Below are positions 30,141 to 38,601 of a stretch of 64,000 bases of DNA, in pieces. The translations under genes were made by a program, and so were the position numbers. The notes beneath the pieces were generated by a model. The model had not been told where the DNA came from, searched no databases, and worked only from the letters and a program-made list of their open reading frames with translations. Positions within the stretch are counted from its first letter, which is position 1, and the number at the start of each line of letters is the position of its first letter. Source of the stretch: Azoarcus sp. Lineage in GTDB: Bacteria > Pseudomonadota > Gammaproteobacteria > Burkholderiales > Rhodocyclaceae. Location of the stretch: NCBI GenBank assembly GCA_020725025.1, contig DYFV01000021.1, forward strand, positions 1-64,000, in the 5' to 3' direction.

Positions 30141-31142
30141 ATGAAAGTGAAAACGACGAGCCTCGCCATCGCCCTGGCGCTCACCACCGTGGCCGGCGGC
30201 ACTTGGGCTGCAGCCAAGGACGAGCCGATCCAGGCCCTGCAGGCGGCCAAGGTCACCAATCCGGCCAAGGTCGAGCTGGGCAAGAAGCTCTTCTTCGACC
30301 CGCGCCTCTCCAAATCGGGCTTCATCTCCTGCAACTCCTGCCACAACCTGTCGATGGGCGGCTCCGACAACCTGAAGACCTCGATCGGCCACAACTGGCA
30401 GCAGGGCCCCATCAATGCGCCCACCGTGCTCAACTCCAGCCTGGCGGTGGCGCAGTTCTGGGATGGCCGCGCGCCCGACCTCAAGGCCCAGGCGGGCGGC
30501 CCCATCGCCAATCCCGGCGAGATGGCCTTCACCCACGAGCTGGCGGTCGACGTCCTGCAGTCCATCCCCGGCTACGTCGCCGAGTTCAAGTCGGTGTACG
30601 GCTCCGCACGCATCGACATCGACAAGGTGACCGACGCCATCGCCGCCTTCGAGGAGACGCTGGTCACGCCGAATTCGCCCTTCGACAAGTGGCTGATGGG
30701 CGACGAGAAGGCCCTCAACGCCCGCGAGCTCGCCGGCTACAAGCTGTTCAAGGACAGCGGCTGCGTCGCCTGTCACAACGGCCCGGCGGTGGGTGGCACC
30801 TCCTTCCAGAAGATGGGCATCGTCGAGCCGTACAAGGCGAAGAGCCCTGCCGAAGGCCGCGTGGCGGTGACCGGCAAGGACGAGGACCGCTTCAAGTTCA
30901 AGGTGCCGACGCTGCGCAACGTCGAGCTGACCTACCCGTACTTCCATGACGGCGAAGCGGCCACGCTGGAGCAGGCGGTGGACGTGATGGGGCGCCTGCA
31001 GCTGGGACGGAAGTACAGCGGGGAGGAGGTCGGCCAGATCGTGGCCTTCCTGAAGACGCTGACCGGCGATCAGCCCCTCTTTACCGTGCCGCTGCTACCG
31101 CCCTCCAGCAACAGCACACCGCGTCCGACGCCGTTCGACTGA
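30141..31142 (+). CDS. ccp: Di-haem cytochrome c peroxidase
   Basis: This is a 333-residue periplasmic enzyme reducing hydrogen peroxide with electrons from cytochrome c or azurin. A signal peptide ends near GGTWAAAKD. The two haem sites are SCNSCHNLSMGG (about 65) and GCVACHNGPAVGG (about 210). Other family markers are LGKKLFFDPRLS, PIANPGEMAF and PTLRNVELTYPYFHDG. The ATG follows GAGGAG. Its upstream region holds an ICE-like box, and an Irr-like regulator and bacterioferritin genes follow, so iron- and peroxide-linked control is likely. Confidence 0.93.
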   Translation: MKVKTTSLAIALALTTVAGGTWAAAKDEPIQALQAAKVTNPAKVELGKKLFFDPRLSKSGFISCNSCHNLSMGGSDNLKTSIGHNWQQGPINAPTVLNSSLAVAQFWDGRAPDLKAQAGGPIANPGEMAFTHELAVDVLQSIPGYVAEFKSVYGSARIDIDKVTDAIAAFEETLVTPNSPFDKWLMGDEKALNARELAGYKLFKDSGCVACHNGPAVGGTSFQKMGIVEPYKAKSPAEGRVAVTGKDEDRFKFKVPTLRNVELTYPYFHDGEAATLEQAVDVMGRLQLGRKYSGEEVGQIVAFLKTLTGDQPLFTVPLLPPSSNSTPRPTPFD

Positions 31143-31162
31143 GGCGGCCGGGCCAGTCCGGA

Positions 31163-31185
31163 GCGGAGCCGCAGCACGGCTCCGC
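31163..31185 (+). terminator. 9-bp GC hairpin after the peroxidase gene
   Basis: GCGGAGCCG and CGGCTCCGC arms flank a five-base loop, 21 bases after the stop codon. No T-run follows, so it may act as a processing or Rho-linked stop rather than an intrinsic terminator. Confidence 0.4.
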
Positions 31186-31312
31186 CGCCACGGTCCGCTT
31201 GTCCTGCGTCATGGACACGACGCCCCCTCCGCTCTATTATCGACGGAGCCCCCGCCGCTGCGGCGGGAAACGGCGGAAAACCTGACCAAGGTCAAAAACA
31301 GGCTCCGGACAG

Positions 31313-31741
31313 ATGGACAAACTGACAACCAACGACGCTGTCGCGCTCTTGCGACGGGCCGGTGTACCGGTCACGGTGCAGCGTCTGGAGATTGCGCGCG
31401 TGCTGTTTTCGCGGCCCCTGCACGTATCGGCCGACCAGGTCCTTGCCATGGCTCGCGAAAATGCGCCGGAAACCTCGCGCGCGACGGTGTACAACACCCT
31501 GAAACTGTTTCGCGAGAAGAAATTGGTCAAGGAACTGATCGTCGATCCGGAGCGGGTGGTGTACGACTCCAACACCCATCCGCACTACCACCTGTACGAC
31601 ATCAACACCGGCGAGCTCACCGATGTCTCTGCCGAGGAGTTGCGCGTGGTGGGCGTGCCCCGGCTGCCCGAGGGCGTCGAACTGGAGCAGGTGGACGTGA
31701 TCATCCGCGTCCGCGGCAAGGCGGTGTCAGAAGCCGCCTGA
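31313..31741 (+). CDS. Irr-like Fur-family transcriptional regulator
   Basis: The 142-residue protein has an N-terminal winged helix (LLRRAGVPVTVQRLEIARVLF; SRATVYNTLKLFREKKLVKEL) and a dimerisation domain with VVYDSNTHPHYHLYDINTGEL, the His-rich metal or haem site. It has no cysteine at all, so the structural CXXC zinc sites of Fur, PerR and Zur are absent; this and the NTHPHYH motif resemble Irr, a haem- and iron-status regulator. It lies between the peroxidase and bacterioferritin genes, and an ICE-like box occurs upstream of the peroxidase. PerR-like function is the main alternative. Confidence 0.82.
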   Translation: MDKLTTNDAVALLRRAGVPVTVQRLEIARVLFSRPLHVSADQVLAMARENAPETSRATVYNTLKLFREKKLVKELIVDPERVVYDSNTHPHYHLYDINTGELTDVSAEELRVVGVPRLPEGVELEQVDVIIRVRGKAVSEAA

Positions 31742-31755
31742 TTTCAAGGCGGCAA

Positions 31756-31776
31756 GGCGGAGCGTTGCGCTCCGCC
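31756..31776. terminator. 9-bp hairpin between converging regulator and bacterioferritin genes
   Basis: GGCGGAGCG and CGCTCCGCC flank a TTG loop in the 46-base gap between the converging genes. It can form on either transcript. No T-run follows on the plus strand. Confidence 0.45.
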
Positions 31777-31787
31777 CCCGGGCCTCC

Positions 31788-32264
31788 TCAGGAGCCGCTG
31801 TCCATCTGCGACTGCAGGTAGTTCTGCAGGCCGACCTTGTTGAGAAGCTCGAGCTGGGTCTCGAGGTAGTCGATGTGTTCCTCGGTATCCTCGAGGATGT
31901 CTTCGAGCAACTCGCGCGAGACGTAGTCCTTACAGGACTCGCAGTAGGCGATGGCATCGATGAGGTCGGTCCGCGAGGCCGTCTCGAGCTGCAGGTCGCC
32001 CTGCAGGCACTCGGGCACCGACTCCCCGATAAGGAGCTTGTTGAGGTTCTGCAGATTCGGCAGTCCCTCGAGGAACAGCACGCGCTCGATCAGCTTGTCG
32101 GCGTGCTTCATCTCCTCGATCGATTCCTCGTACTCGTGATGTCCGAGGCGACCCAGTCCCCAGTTCTTGTACATGCGGGCATGCAGGAAGTACTGGTTGA
32201 TCGCGGTCAGTTCGTTGGTCAGCTGCCTGTTGAGGAGTTGTACGACTTTCTTGTCACTTTTCAT
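31788..32264 (-). CDS. bfr: Haem-binding-type bacterioferritin
   Basis: This 158-residue iron-storage subunit is close to the E. coli Bfr pattern: [41 protein letters not shown] with Glu51, Met52 and His54, then LETASRTDL and [14 protein letters not shown]. Met52, the axial haem ligand between subunits, is kept, in contrast to the copy at 19347. It is coupled to bfd by an ATGA overlap. Together the two Bfr types could form mixed shells. Confidence 0.94.
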   Translation of the reverse strand: MKSDKKVVQLLNRQLTNELTAINQYFLHARMYKNWGLGRLGHHEYEESIEEMKHADKLIERVLFLEGLPNLQNLNKLLIGESVPECLQGDLQLETASRTDLIDAIAYCESCKDYVSRELLEDILEDTEEHIDYLETQLELLNKVGLQNYLQSQMDSGS

Positions 32265-32491
32265 GCGGCCTCCGCGGCGAGGGACAGCGTGGAGAAGAGG
32301 CCGGCCGGGGCCGGCGTCTGTGCGCGCTCGGCCAGCGCGTTACGCAGGCAATCGCGAGCGCACGTCGCGCAACGGCCGCATTCGCCGGCCACCCCCAGTT
32401 GCTGGCGCAGGTCGCGCAGCGTAGAGGCTCCGTTTTCGACGGCCTTGCCGATGTGGCGCTCGGTTACCGCGTTACATACACAGACGTACAT
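32261..32491 (-). CDS. bfd: Bacterioferritin-associated ferredoxin
   Basis: This is a 76-residue [2Fe-2S] protein with [18 protein letters not shown] and the second ligand pair in [11 protein letters not shown]. Bfd docks on haem-loaded bacterioferritin and delivers electrons that release stored iron. The C-terminal tail beyond residue 55 is longer than usual and Ala-rich. The stop overlaps the bfr start, which fits its partner role for the haem-type Bfr. Confidence 0.92.
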   Translation of the reverse strand: MYVCVCNAVTERHIGKAVENGASTLRDLRQQLGVAGECGRCATCARDCLRNALAERAQTPAPAGLFSTLSLAAEAA

Positions 32492-32533
32492 AGTGTAGCC
32501 CCGATTCTCCGTTTTTCCGCCCTCGCGGCGGGC

Positions 32534-32743
32534 TTACTTGGTCAGGATCAGCTTGCCGGCGCGAGTCGCGCGCAGGACGTAGTGAATGCCTTCGTGGTCG
32601 ATCGTGACGCTGGCGCGCCCGCACAGGAGTTTCTCGCTCGGGATGGCCTGCCCATGGCCTTCCACCGGCTGCCGTGCATACACCTCGTTCGCCTCGGCGA
32701 ACGGCTGCGACAGGAGCGGAGTAGGCTGCGGCGCGATCGACAT
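32534..32743 (-). CDS. hemP: Hemin uptake protein HemP
   Basis: From the ATG at 32743 the product has 69 residues; a TTG five codons upstream is less likely. The conserved C-terminal half is IPSEKLLCGRASVTIDHEGIHY followed by LRATRAGKLILTK, the HemP signature. HemP is a small cytoplasmic protein that promotes expression of haem uptake in betaproteobacteria. It has a good promoter and a Fur box directly upstream, so it should be iron-repressed. No haem receptor gene is adjacent. Confidence 0.88.
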   Translation of the reverse strand: MSIAPQPTPLLSQPFAEANEVYARQPVEGHGQAIPSEKLLCGRASVTIDHEGIHYVLRATRAGKLILTK

Positions 32744-32757
32744 GATTTCGAATAACA

Positions 32758-32776
32758 AATAGGAACGATTCGCATT
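32758..32776. promoter_or_regulatory. Fur box upstream of hemP
   Basis: On the minus strand the site reads AATGCGAATCGTTCCTATT, close to the betaproteobacterial Fur pattern AATGCGAATNATTCTCATT. It shares the AATGCGAAT half-site with the tonB operator at 20479-20495 and abuts the -10 element of the hemP promoter. Confidence 0.6.
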
Positions 32777-32802
32777 ACAACACTGGCGGCTGGAGAGGTC
32801 AA
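32774..32802 (-). promoter_or_regulatory. Sigma-70 promoter of hemP
   Basis: On the minus strand TTGACC (32802-32797) and TGTAAT (32779-32774) are 17 bases apart, a near-consensus arrangement. The Fur box lies just downstream, over the expected transcription start. The rest of the 229-base gap between hemP and 32973 shows nothing else. Confidence 0.55.
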
Positions 32803-32972
32803 CTGTTTGCGTGCACGGAGCCGTCTGTCGGGATGTTTACACGCTGTCTCGCTTCCGCCATGACTTGGCTCGCTCGAAGAGGCGCGTCTCGCGCGCCCCG
32901 GCACACGACGCGCCGGCAGGGCGGAAGCGGTCCGTCGGCGTCAAGCAATCCCCATGCCTTCGGCAGGCGGAA

Positions 32973-33398
32973 TCAGGGCAGGCGCAGTAGCGTCCTGACC
33001 TCGGGGCCGGCGGCGCTTTCGGGGAGATAGGCGATGAGGCGGGGGTTGGCGGCGAGCCAGTCGAGGGCCTCCTCGACGTCGCGCGCTTCGCGCGGCGGCA
33101 GGGCTCGGCCGGTGAACACCATGCGCGACCAGTAGGCGCGGATCTGTGCCGGGTTCTTGCCGGTGAGCTGCATGTAGAAGTCGTCGCGCACCGGCCCCGG
33201 CGGCAGGTCGACGAGGGTCACCGCGATGCCGCCGGGCAACTCGCGGCTGCGGCCGAGGTAAAGCTGTTCGGCCTGCTCGCGCGACAGGCTCGCGATCGGG
33301 CTGTCGACGGCGCACACCAGCACCGTGCCGGCCTGGGCGGGCGTCCCGGGCGCGGCCAGGAGGACGGCGCAGAGGAGGAGGAGGCCGACCCGTCTCAC
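32973..33398 (-). CDS. Secreted phosphate-binding-protein-like protein
   Basis: The 141 residues include a signal peptide ending near GTPAQAGTV and a short PBP-like domain: PIASLSREQAEQLYLGRSRELPGG, then VRDDFYMQLTGKNPAQIRAYWSRMVFTGRALPP and PRLIAYLPESA. This matches the short PstS-like family annotated as phosphate ABC transporter substrate-binding proteins, which often occur without ABC partners. It starts nine bases after the barrel-protein gene and so belongs to the operon with the GGDEF-EAL protein. Ligand unknown. Confidence 0.78.
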   Translation of the reverse strand: MRRVGLLLLCAVLLAAPGTPAQAGTVLVCAVDSPIASLSREQAEQLYLGRSRELPGGIAVTLVDLPPGPVRDDFYMQLTGKNPAQIRAYWSRMVFTGRALPPREARDVEEALDWLAANPRLIAYLPESAAGPEVRTLLRLP

Positions 33399-33407
33399 CG
33401 TCGTCGC

Positions 33408-34622
33408 TCAGAAGGTGAGGTCCAGCGACACGGACAGCGTGTGCATCGTGCGGCTGCCGACGCGGGTGGTGAGCGGATCGCTGCGGGGGAAGTACGAACC
33501 CCAGGCGTCGCCGTCCGGTCGCGCCCGGGCGAGCTCGCCCTTGAGCGCCGCATTGCGCGCGAAGTCCCAGCGCAGGCCGGCGGTGATGCTGCGCTGCGCA
33601 TTGTTGCGCGAGGTGAGGAAGGCCTGCCACACCGGGACGATCGCCTGCGGCACGTTGTCCGGCAGGCGCGCCATGGGCCGATCCGTCTGCTGTCGCGCCA
33701 GCACGAGGTAGGGAGTGAGTGCGCCGAAGCGGCGTCCGGCGCTCAGGTACCAGCCGTGAGCGCTCACCACGTAGCGGTTGGCACGGCGCTGCACGTACTC
33801 GGCGACGAGCTGCCAGCGGCCGTCGTCCCACTGTGCGCCGACCGAATCGAAGCTGGTCGTGCCCCGGGTGCCGCTGAGCTCGGCGATCACGGAACCGGCC
33901 CCGGCCGCCTGGAGAATGCCGACGAACTGCCGGAACTGCGCATCGCCGCGCTGCATGGTGAAGCGCCCATCGCCGTGGCCCAGGTGCAGCGACAGGCTGC
34001 CGTAGGACAGCACGGCGTTCAGGCCCCAGGTCTCGCGCAGGCGCGCGCGCCCCTCGGGAAAGGGCACGTCCCCGCTGCCGTAATAGGGGTGCAGCTCGAG
34101 GTCGAGCCCGCCAAGGCGCAGGTGGTAGAGGAGATCGACGCCGTCGAGGTCGTTGAAGGGGTTGAGCCCGTACACCTCCACAGGGGGGCGGACCCAGGGG
34201 TTGGCGTAGTTGACGTAGAGGGAGTCCGACAGCATGAAGAAGGGCACGCGCAGCCGCCCGACGCGCAATGTCAGGCCGGGGGCGAGGGCGTGCCGGAAGA
34301 AGGCCAGGGTGAGGCGCGGGTCGTAGCGCTCGCTGCCGTCCTCGCGCACCAGTGTCTGCAGGGTGACGTCGCTCGCCGCACCGAGCGGCAGGCTCGCCTG
34401 CAGGCCGAGCAGGCTGTCGGGGCTGAAATCGGGATCGCTGTCGCCGGGATAGTTCACGCCGTAGCGGGTGAACCACACGTCCTTGCGGTCGGTGGTGACC
34501 GCACCCAGCGTGGCGAAGCCGGAGAAAGTCGGCCCGCCGGGCTCGGCGGCGGGCGCGTGCGCCGAGGCGAGGGCTCCGGCGAGGGCTACGAGCAGCGCCC
34601 CGGCCAGGCGTCGAAGCGTCAC
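33408..34622 (-). CDS. Porin-like outer-membrane beta-barrel protein
   Basis: The 404 residues start at a GTG that overlaps the stop of the GGDEF-EAL gene (GTGA). After a signal peptide (LAGALLVALAGALASAHAPA) the sequence alternates short amphipathic strands, for example FSGFATLGAVTTD, LTLRVGRLRVPFFML, LHLGHGDGRFTM and TMHTLSVSLDLTF, and it ends in Phe as outer-membrane barrels do. Similar proteins are found with short PstS-like proteins and sensory signalling proteins. Substrate unknown. Confidence 0.78.
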   Translation of the reverse strand: MTLRRLAGALLVALAGALASAHAPAAEPGGPTFSGFATLGAVTTDRKDVWFTRYGVNYPGDSDPDFSPDSLLGLQASLPLGAASDVTLQTLVREDGSERYDPRLTLAFFRHALAPGLTLRVGRLRVPFFMLSDSLYVNYANPWVRPPVEVYGLNPFNDLDGVDLLYHLRLGGLDLELHPYYGSGDVPFPEGRARLRETWGLNAVLSYGSLSLHLGHGDGRFTMQRGDAQFRQFVGILQAAGAGSVIAELSGTRGTTSFDSVGAQWDDGRWQLVAEYVQRRANRYVVSAHGWYLSAGRRFGALTPYLVLARQQTDRPMARLPDNVPQAIVPVWQAFLTSRNNAQRSITAGLRWDFARNAALKGELARARPDGDAWGSYFPRSDPLTTRVGSRTMHTLSVSLDLTF

Positions 34623-37054
34623 CGGCGCTCCTCCAGCACGGCCGAGTCGGCGAAGAGCAGGCGCTCGACCGCGGCGTCGTCGAGGGGGCGCGCGAAGTGA
34701 TAGCCCTGCCCGTAGTCGCAAGCCATGCTCTTGAGAAGGTCGGCCTGCTCGGGCGTCTCGATGCACTCGGCCACCACGGTCATGCCCAGGTCGTGGGCGA
34801 GCTCGATGCTGCGCCCGACGACGGTGCGCAGGCGCGCATCCTCGGCGATGGAGCGGACGAAGGAGCCGTCGAGCTTGAGCACGTCGCACGGCATGGTGTG
34901 CAGGTAGCTCAGCGCGGAGTAGCCCGTGCCGAAGTCGTCGATCAGGACTGCCATGCCGGCCGCGCGCAGGCGCTGCAGGGTGGCGGCGGCGGGCCCGTCC
35001 GGATGGGCGAGGACGCTTTCGGTCACTTCGAAGCGCAAGCGGTCGGGGGTCAGGCCGTGGCGCCCGACGGTCGCGATGATCTCGTCGGCGAGGTCGGCGC
35101 GGGCGAGCTGCTGCGCCGACAGATTGATGCTCACGCTCGGCACCGGTCCGTCGCCGGCCCGGCGCTGCCAGTAGGCGATGCGCAGGCACACGCGCTCGAG
35201 CACGAGCATGCCGAGCTCGTGGATCAGCCCGAGCGTCTCGGCCAGGGGGACGAACAGGTAGGGAGGGAGCAGCCCTTCGCGCGGGTGCGGCCAGCGCACG
35301 AGCGCCTCGAAGCTCGCCACGCTGCCGTCGGCGAGGTCGATGATGGGCTGGTAATGCACCGCCAGCGCGCCGGTTCGCAGGGCGATGCGCAGCTCCGTCT
35401 CCAGGCGCAGGCTCTGCAGGGCCTGCGTGTGCATCGAGGCGTGGTAGATCGCCACGCCTTCGTCGCCGCTGCGGCGCGCGCGGTGCAGCGCGTTGTCCGC
35501 GTCGCGCAGCAGGGCCTCGGCGTCTCCGTCGTGGTCCACGCCGAGCGCTACGCCGACGCGGCAATTCGGGTGGAGCGTCTGCCCGGCGAGCTCCGTCGGC
35601 TGTCCGACCCGCTCGCGCAGCGAATCGGCGATGCGCAGCGCATCGGCCGGGTCCTCGATGCCGTTCAGGAGCAGGGCGAACTGATCGCCGCCGACGCGCG
35701 CCGCGATGTCGCCTTCCCGCAGCACGGCGTGCAGGGCGGCGGTCACGCGCCGCAACAGCTCGTCGCCTACGGCATGCCCGAAGCTGTCGTTGACCAGGCG
35801 GAAGCGCTCGAGGTTGAGCGTGAGCACGGCGAAGCGGCGGCGCCCGCTGCGGCGCTGGCGCCCCAGCGCGTTGGCCACGTGCTCGAGGAAGAGCGCCCGG
35901 TTGGGTAGTCCCGTGAGCCGGTCGTGGAGCGCGTCGAACTGCAGCTGGGACTCGGCGAGCTTGTGCAGGTGGATGTCGGAGAGCGAACCCGCCATGCGGA
36001 AGGCGCGCCCGTCGCCGCCGACGAGCGCAACGCCGCGTTTCATCACCCAGCGGTAGCTGCCGTCCGGCTGGCGCGCCCGGTACTCGTACTTGAACTGGGC
36101 GCTGAGACCCTTCAGGTGCTCGATGAGCGCGAGCCGATAGCCCTGGATCTCGTCGGGATGGATCCGGGCGAGGATCGCGCCGGCCTCGTGCAGCGTCCCG
36201 GCCGGCAGTCCGGCGATCTCGCAGTAGCGGGGCGAGCAGTACACCGTACCCGCCTCGATGTCCCAGTCCCACAGCCCGTCGTTGGCCCCGCGGATCGCGA
36301 GCGCGTAGCGCTGCTCGCTCGCCTGCAGCTGCTCGGCGGTGTCCTGCAGCTCCTCGATGCGCATCTGCAGCGTCGAGGCCATCACGTTGAAGTGCCTGGC
36401 GAGCTGCGCGAGCTCGTCCTCGCCCTGGGCCGGCAGGCGGTGGTCGAGACGCCCTTCGGCGAGCGCCTGACTGCCGGCGAGGAGCCGCCCCAGGTTGCGC
36501 GTGAGGAGGTAGCCGATGAGCGAGAGCAGTACGAGCGTGAGCAGGATCTCGGCAAGCGCGATGGCGCTGCCCTGCTCGATGATCGCCTGGCGCGCCGCGG
36601 CGAGTACCGCCACCGATACGCCGAACTGCATGAAGCCCACCTCGTTGCGGTCGAGCAGCAGGGGCTTCCTGACGTGCATCACGCGCCCGGCGCGCGGCGG
36701 CACGCCGGCGTCGTCGGGCGGGGGCAGGGCCGTCATCCCGGGCAGGCCGGCGCTCACCAGCATGCGTCCGTCGGCCGTGCCGATGCGCACGTAGACCAGG
36801 CCCTCTTCGGCATCGGTGAGCAGTTCCTCGAGTACGTCCTGAAGGACGCCGTAGCGGCCCTGCTCGCCGTAGGCCACCGCCATGGCGTGGAGCATGGTCG
36901 CGTTCTGGTTCACCAGGGTGGCGAGGCTGGCGCTGCTCGCCTCGTTCATCAGGCGCACGCTGTTGGCGAGGAGGAGGGTGAGCAGCAGCACCTGCACCAC
37001 GGTGCTCGCCAGGAGCAGCCGCAGCCGGATCGAGGTGCGTTGAAACGGGGGCAT
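34619..37054 (-). CDS. Membrane sensor with HAMP, PAS, degenerate GGDEF and EAL domains
   Basis: The protein has 811 residues. Two membrane helices (about 10-32 and 165-186) enclose a periplasmic sensor of about 130 residues; a HAMP domain (to about 235), a PAS domain (about 245-365), a GGDEF domain and an EAL domain follow. The GGDEF signature is GGDQF (455-459), so diguanylate cyclase activity is doubtful. The EAL domain looks active: SFEALVRW (582-589), SINLSAQQL, EVTESVL, DDFGTGYSAL, LKLDGSFV, AECIET and YGQGYHF. It is probably a c-di-GMP phosphodiesterase responding to a periplasmic cue. It is coupled to the barrel and PstS-like genes downstream. Confidence 0.9.
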   Translation of the reverse strand: MPPFQRTSIRLRLLLASTVVQVLLLTLLLANSVRLMNEASSASLATLVNQNATMLHAMAVAYGEQGRYGVLQDVLEELLTDAEEGLVYVRIGTADGRMLVSAGLPGMTALPPPDDAGVPPRAGRVMHVRKPLLLDRNEVGFMQFGVSVAVLAAARQAIIEQGSAIALAEILLTLVLLSLIGYLLTRNLGRLLAGSQALAEGRLDHRLPAQGEDELAQLARHFNVMASTLQMRIEELQDTAEQLQASEQRYALAIRGANDGLWDWDIEAGTVYCSPRYCEIAGLPAGTLHEAGAILARIHPDEIQGYRLALIEHLKGLSAQFKYEYRARQPDGSYRWVMKRGVALVGGDGRAFRMAGSLSDIHLHKLAESQLQFDALHDRLTGLPNRALFLEHVANALGRQRRSGRRRFAVLTLNLERFRLVNDSFGHAVGDELLRRVTAALHAVLREGDIAARVGGDQFALLLNGIEDPADALRIADSLRERVGQPTELAGQTLHPNCRVGVALGVDHDGDAEALLRDADNALHRARRSGDEGVAIYHASMHTQALQSLRLETELRIALRTGALAVHYQPIIDLADGSVASFEALVRWPHPREGLLPPYLFVPLAETLGLIHELGMLVLERVCLRIAYWQRRAGDGPVPSVSINLSAQQLARADLADEIIATVGRHGLTPDRLRFEVTESVLAHPDGPAAATLQRLRAAGMAVLIDDFGTGYSALSYLHTMPCDVLKLDGSFVRSIAEDARLRTVVGRSIELAHDLGMTVVAECIETPEQADLLKSMACDYGQGYHFARPLDDAAVERLLFADSAVLEERR

Positions 37055-37077
37055 CGGGGGACGGCTCTCGTCGCGCC

Positions 37078-38478
37078 TCAGCGCCGCCGCAGGCGGCGTA
37101 CCGCCGAGCTCGCGTCGATCTGACCGCGTCCGGCGAAGGCTTCGACGTTGTCCTCGATGCGGTCCGGGTCGTAGAGGTAGTTGACCATGATGCCCCAGGA
37201 CTGGCGCAGCCCCTTCTCCGAGGTGTCGGCGAGCCAGTTGAGCCGCTCGACGCGTGCCCCGTTGCCCAGGTGGAAGCGCGCCACCGGGTCGAGCGGCGCG
37301 GCGGCCGCCTCCGGCCGAGGGCCGAGCAGATAGGCGGCCGCGACGCGCAGCAGCGGCTCGCGCAGGGCCGCGCAGCGCTCCGGGTCGGCATGCCAGGCGG
37401 TGTCGCCGGCGAGCAGCGACTGCAGCGCGGGCGAGTGCGCATCGGCGATGCCGACCGCGGCGAGCCGCTTCCAGTCCTCCTCGGTGAAGGCGGCCTGCAC
37501 CGCCTCGGGATTGCGCCCCGCCCAGCGCACCAGACCGGGGATGGGCGACAGGGTGGCGAAGGTCTTCAGGCGCGGGAAGTCCCGTTGCAGGTCGTCCACC
37601 ACGCGCTTCAGGAGGAAGTTGCCGAAGGAGACCCCGCGCAGTCCCGTCTGCGTATTGCTGATGGAGTAGAAGATGGCGGTGTTGGCGCGCGCGGCGTCCA
37701 TCACCGGCGCGCTCACGTCGAGCAGCTTCTGAACGTTGTCGGCGAGCTCGTCGAGCAGCGCGACCTCGACGAAGATGAGCGGCTCGAGCGGCATCCGCGG
37801 GTGGAAGAAGGCGTAGCAGCGACGGTCCGAGTCGAGCCGGTTCTTGAGGTCCTGCCACGATTGGATCTCGTGCACCGCCTCGTACTGCACCAGCTTTTCC
37901 AGCAGCGCCGCCGGGGAGTTCCAGGTGAGCCGCGTGAGCTCCAGGAAACCCACGTCGAACCAGGCGGTGAGCCGCGCGCCGAGCTCGCGGTCGAGCGCCT
38001 GCAGCTCCTTGTCGTGCTCGAGGAAGCGCAGCATGTCGGCGCGCAGGTCCACCAGGAACTTCACGCCCTGCGGAATGGCGTTGAACTGGGTGAGGATGCG
38101 GATGCGCGAGGAGCGCATCGCTGCGCGCAGCTGCGCCTCGGCGTCCCACTGCTGCGGCGTGCCCACCGCCCGCTGGTAGGCGTCGTGAGCCGCGGCGATC
38201 TTGCGCGGATCGGGGCCGAACTCGAGCGCGATGATGCGCAGGAAGGCGTGCCGCCCTTCGTCGTCCAGCTGCAGGTAGGTGTCCGCCAGCCGCGCCGCGC
38301 GCTGGCGCGTCGAAACCTCGCCCCCGACGCTGTCGGCGCACTCCCGGAGCTGCTGGCGAATGCGCTCCAGCTGCCTTTCCGAAGGCTCGCGGCTCCTGCC
38401 GGTGGCGCTGGCGACGATCGCCCGCACCTTGGAGAGGCTGCGCGAAACCAGTCCGGATGTCATCCCAAGTTCCCTCAT
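37078..38478 (-). CDS. mcd: Malonyl-CoA decarboxylase
   Basis: The 466-residue enzyme converts malonyl-CoA to acetyl-CoA and CO2. Family markers are an N-terminal helical domain, FHPRMPLEPLIFVEVALL, the catalytic Ser region FYSISNTQTGLRGVSFGNFL, FATLSPIPGLVRW and the catalytic His region ARFHLGNGARVERLNW, ending in SWGIMVNYLYD. An internal ATG five codons in (MTSGLV) is an alternative start. It lies 23 bases upstream of the GGDEF-EAL gene on the same strand, so the two may be co-transcribed. It could supply acetyl-CoA from malonate-derived or fatty acid intermediates. Confidence 0.93.
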   Translation of the reverse strand: MRELGMTSGLVSRSLSKVRAIVASATGRSREPSERQLERIRQQLRECADSVGGEVSTRQRAARLADTYLQLDDEGRHAFLRIIALEFGPDPRKIAAAHDAYQRAVGTPQQWDAEAQLRAAMRSSRIRILTQFNAIPQGVKFLVDLRADMLRFLEHDKELQALDRELGARLTAWFDVGFLELTRLTWNSPAALLEKLVQYEAVHEIQSWQDLKNRLDSDRRCYAFFHPRMPLEPLIFVEVALLDELADNVQKLLDVSAPVMDAARANTAIFYSISNTQTGLRGVSFGNFLLKRVVDDLQRDFPRLKTFATLSPIPGLVRWAGRNPEAVQAAFTEEDWKRLAAVGIADAHSPALQSLLAGDTAWHADPERCAALREPLLRVAAAYLLGPRPEAAAAPLDPVARFHLGNGARVERLNWLADTSEKGLRQSWGIMVNYLYDPDRIEDNVEAFAGRGQIDASSAVRRLRRR

Positions 38479-38601
38479 CGTACAACGACCCGCAATGAGG
38501 GCATCATACCGCGTTCCGCCCGGGGGCCGACACTGGGAATATGTCCCTCGTAATATCCTGATGCGAAATCGGGCGGGAGTTCCCAGGCGGTGCCGGGGCG
38601 C

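Noticed and set aside
38538-38562. AT-rich GAATAT...GTAATATCC near the malonyl-CoA decarboxylase start, considered as a third copper-type operator
   Set aside because: Only one GTAAT arm is present and the partner arm is not ATTAC at the right spacing.
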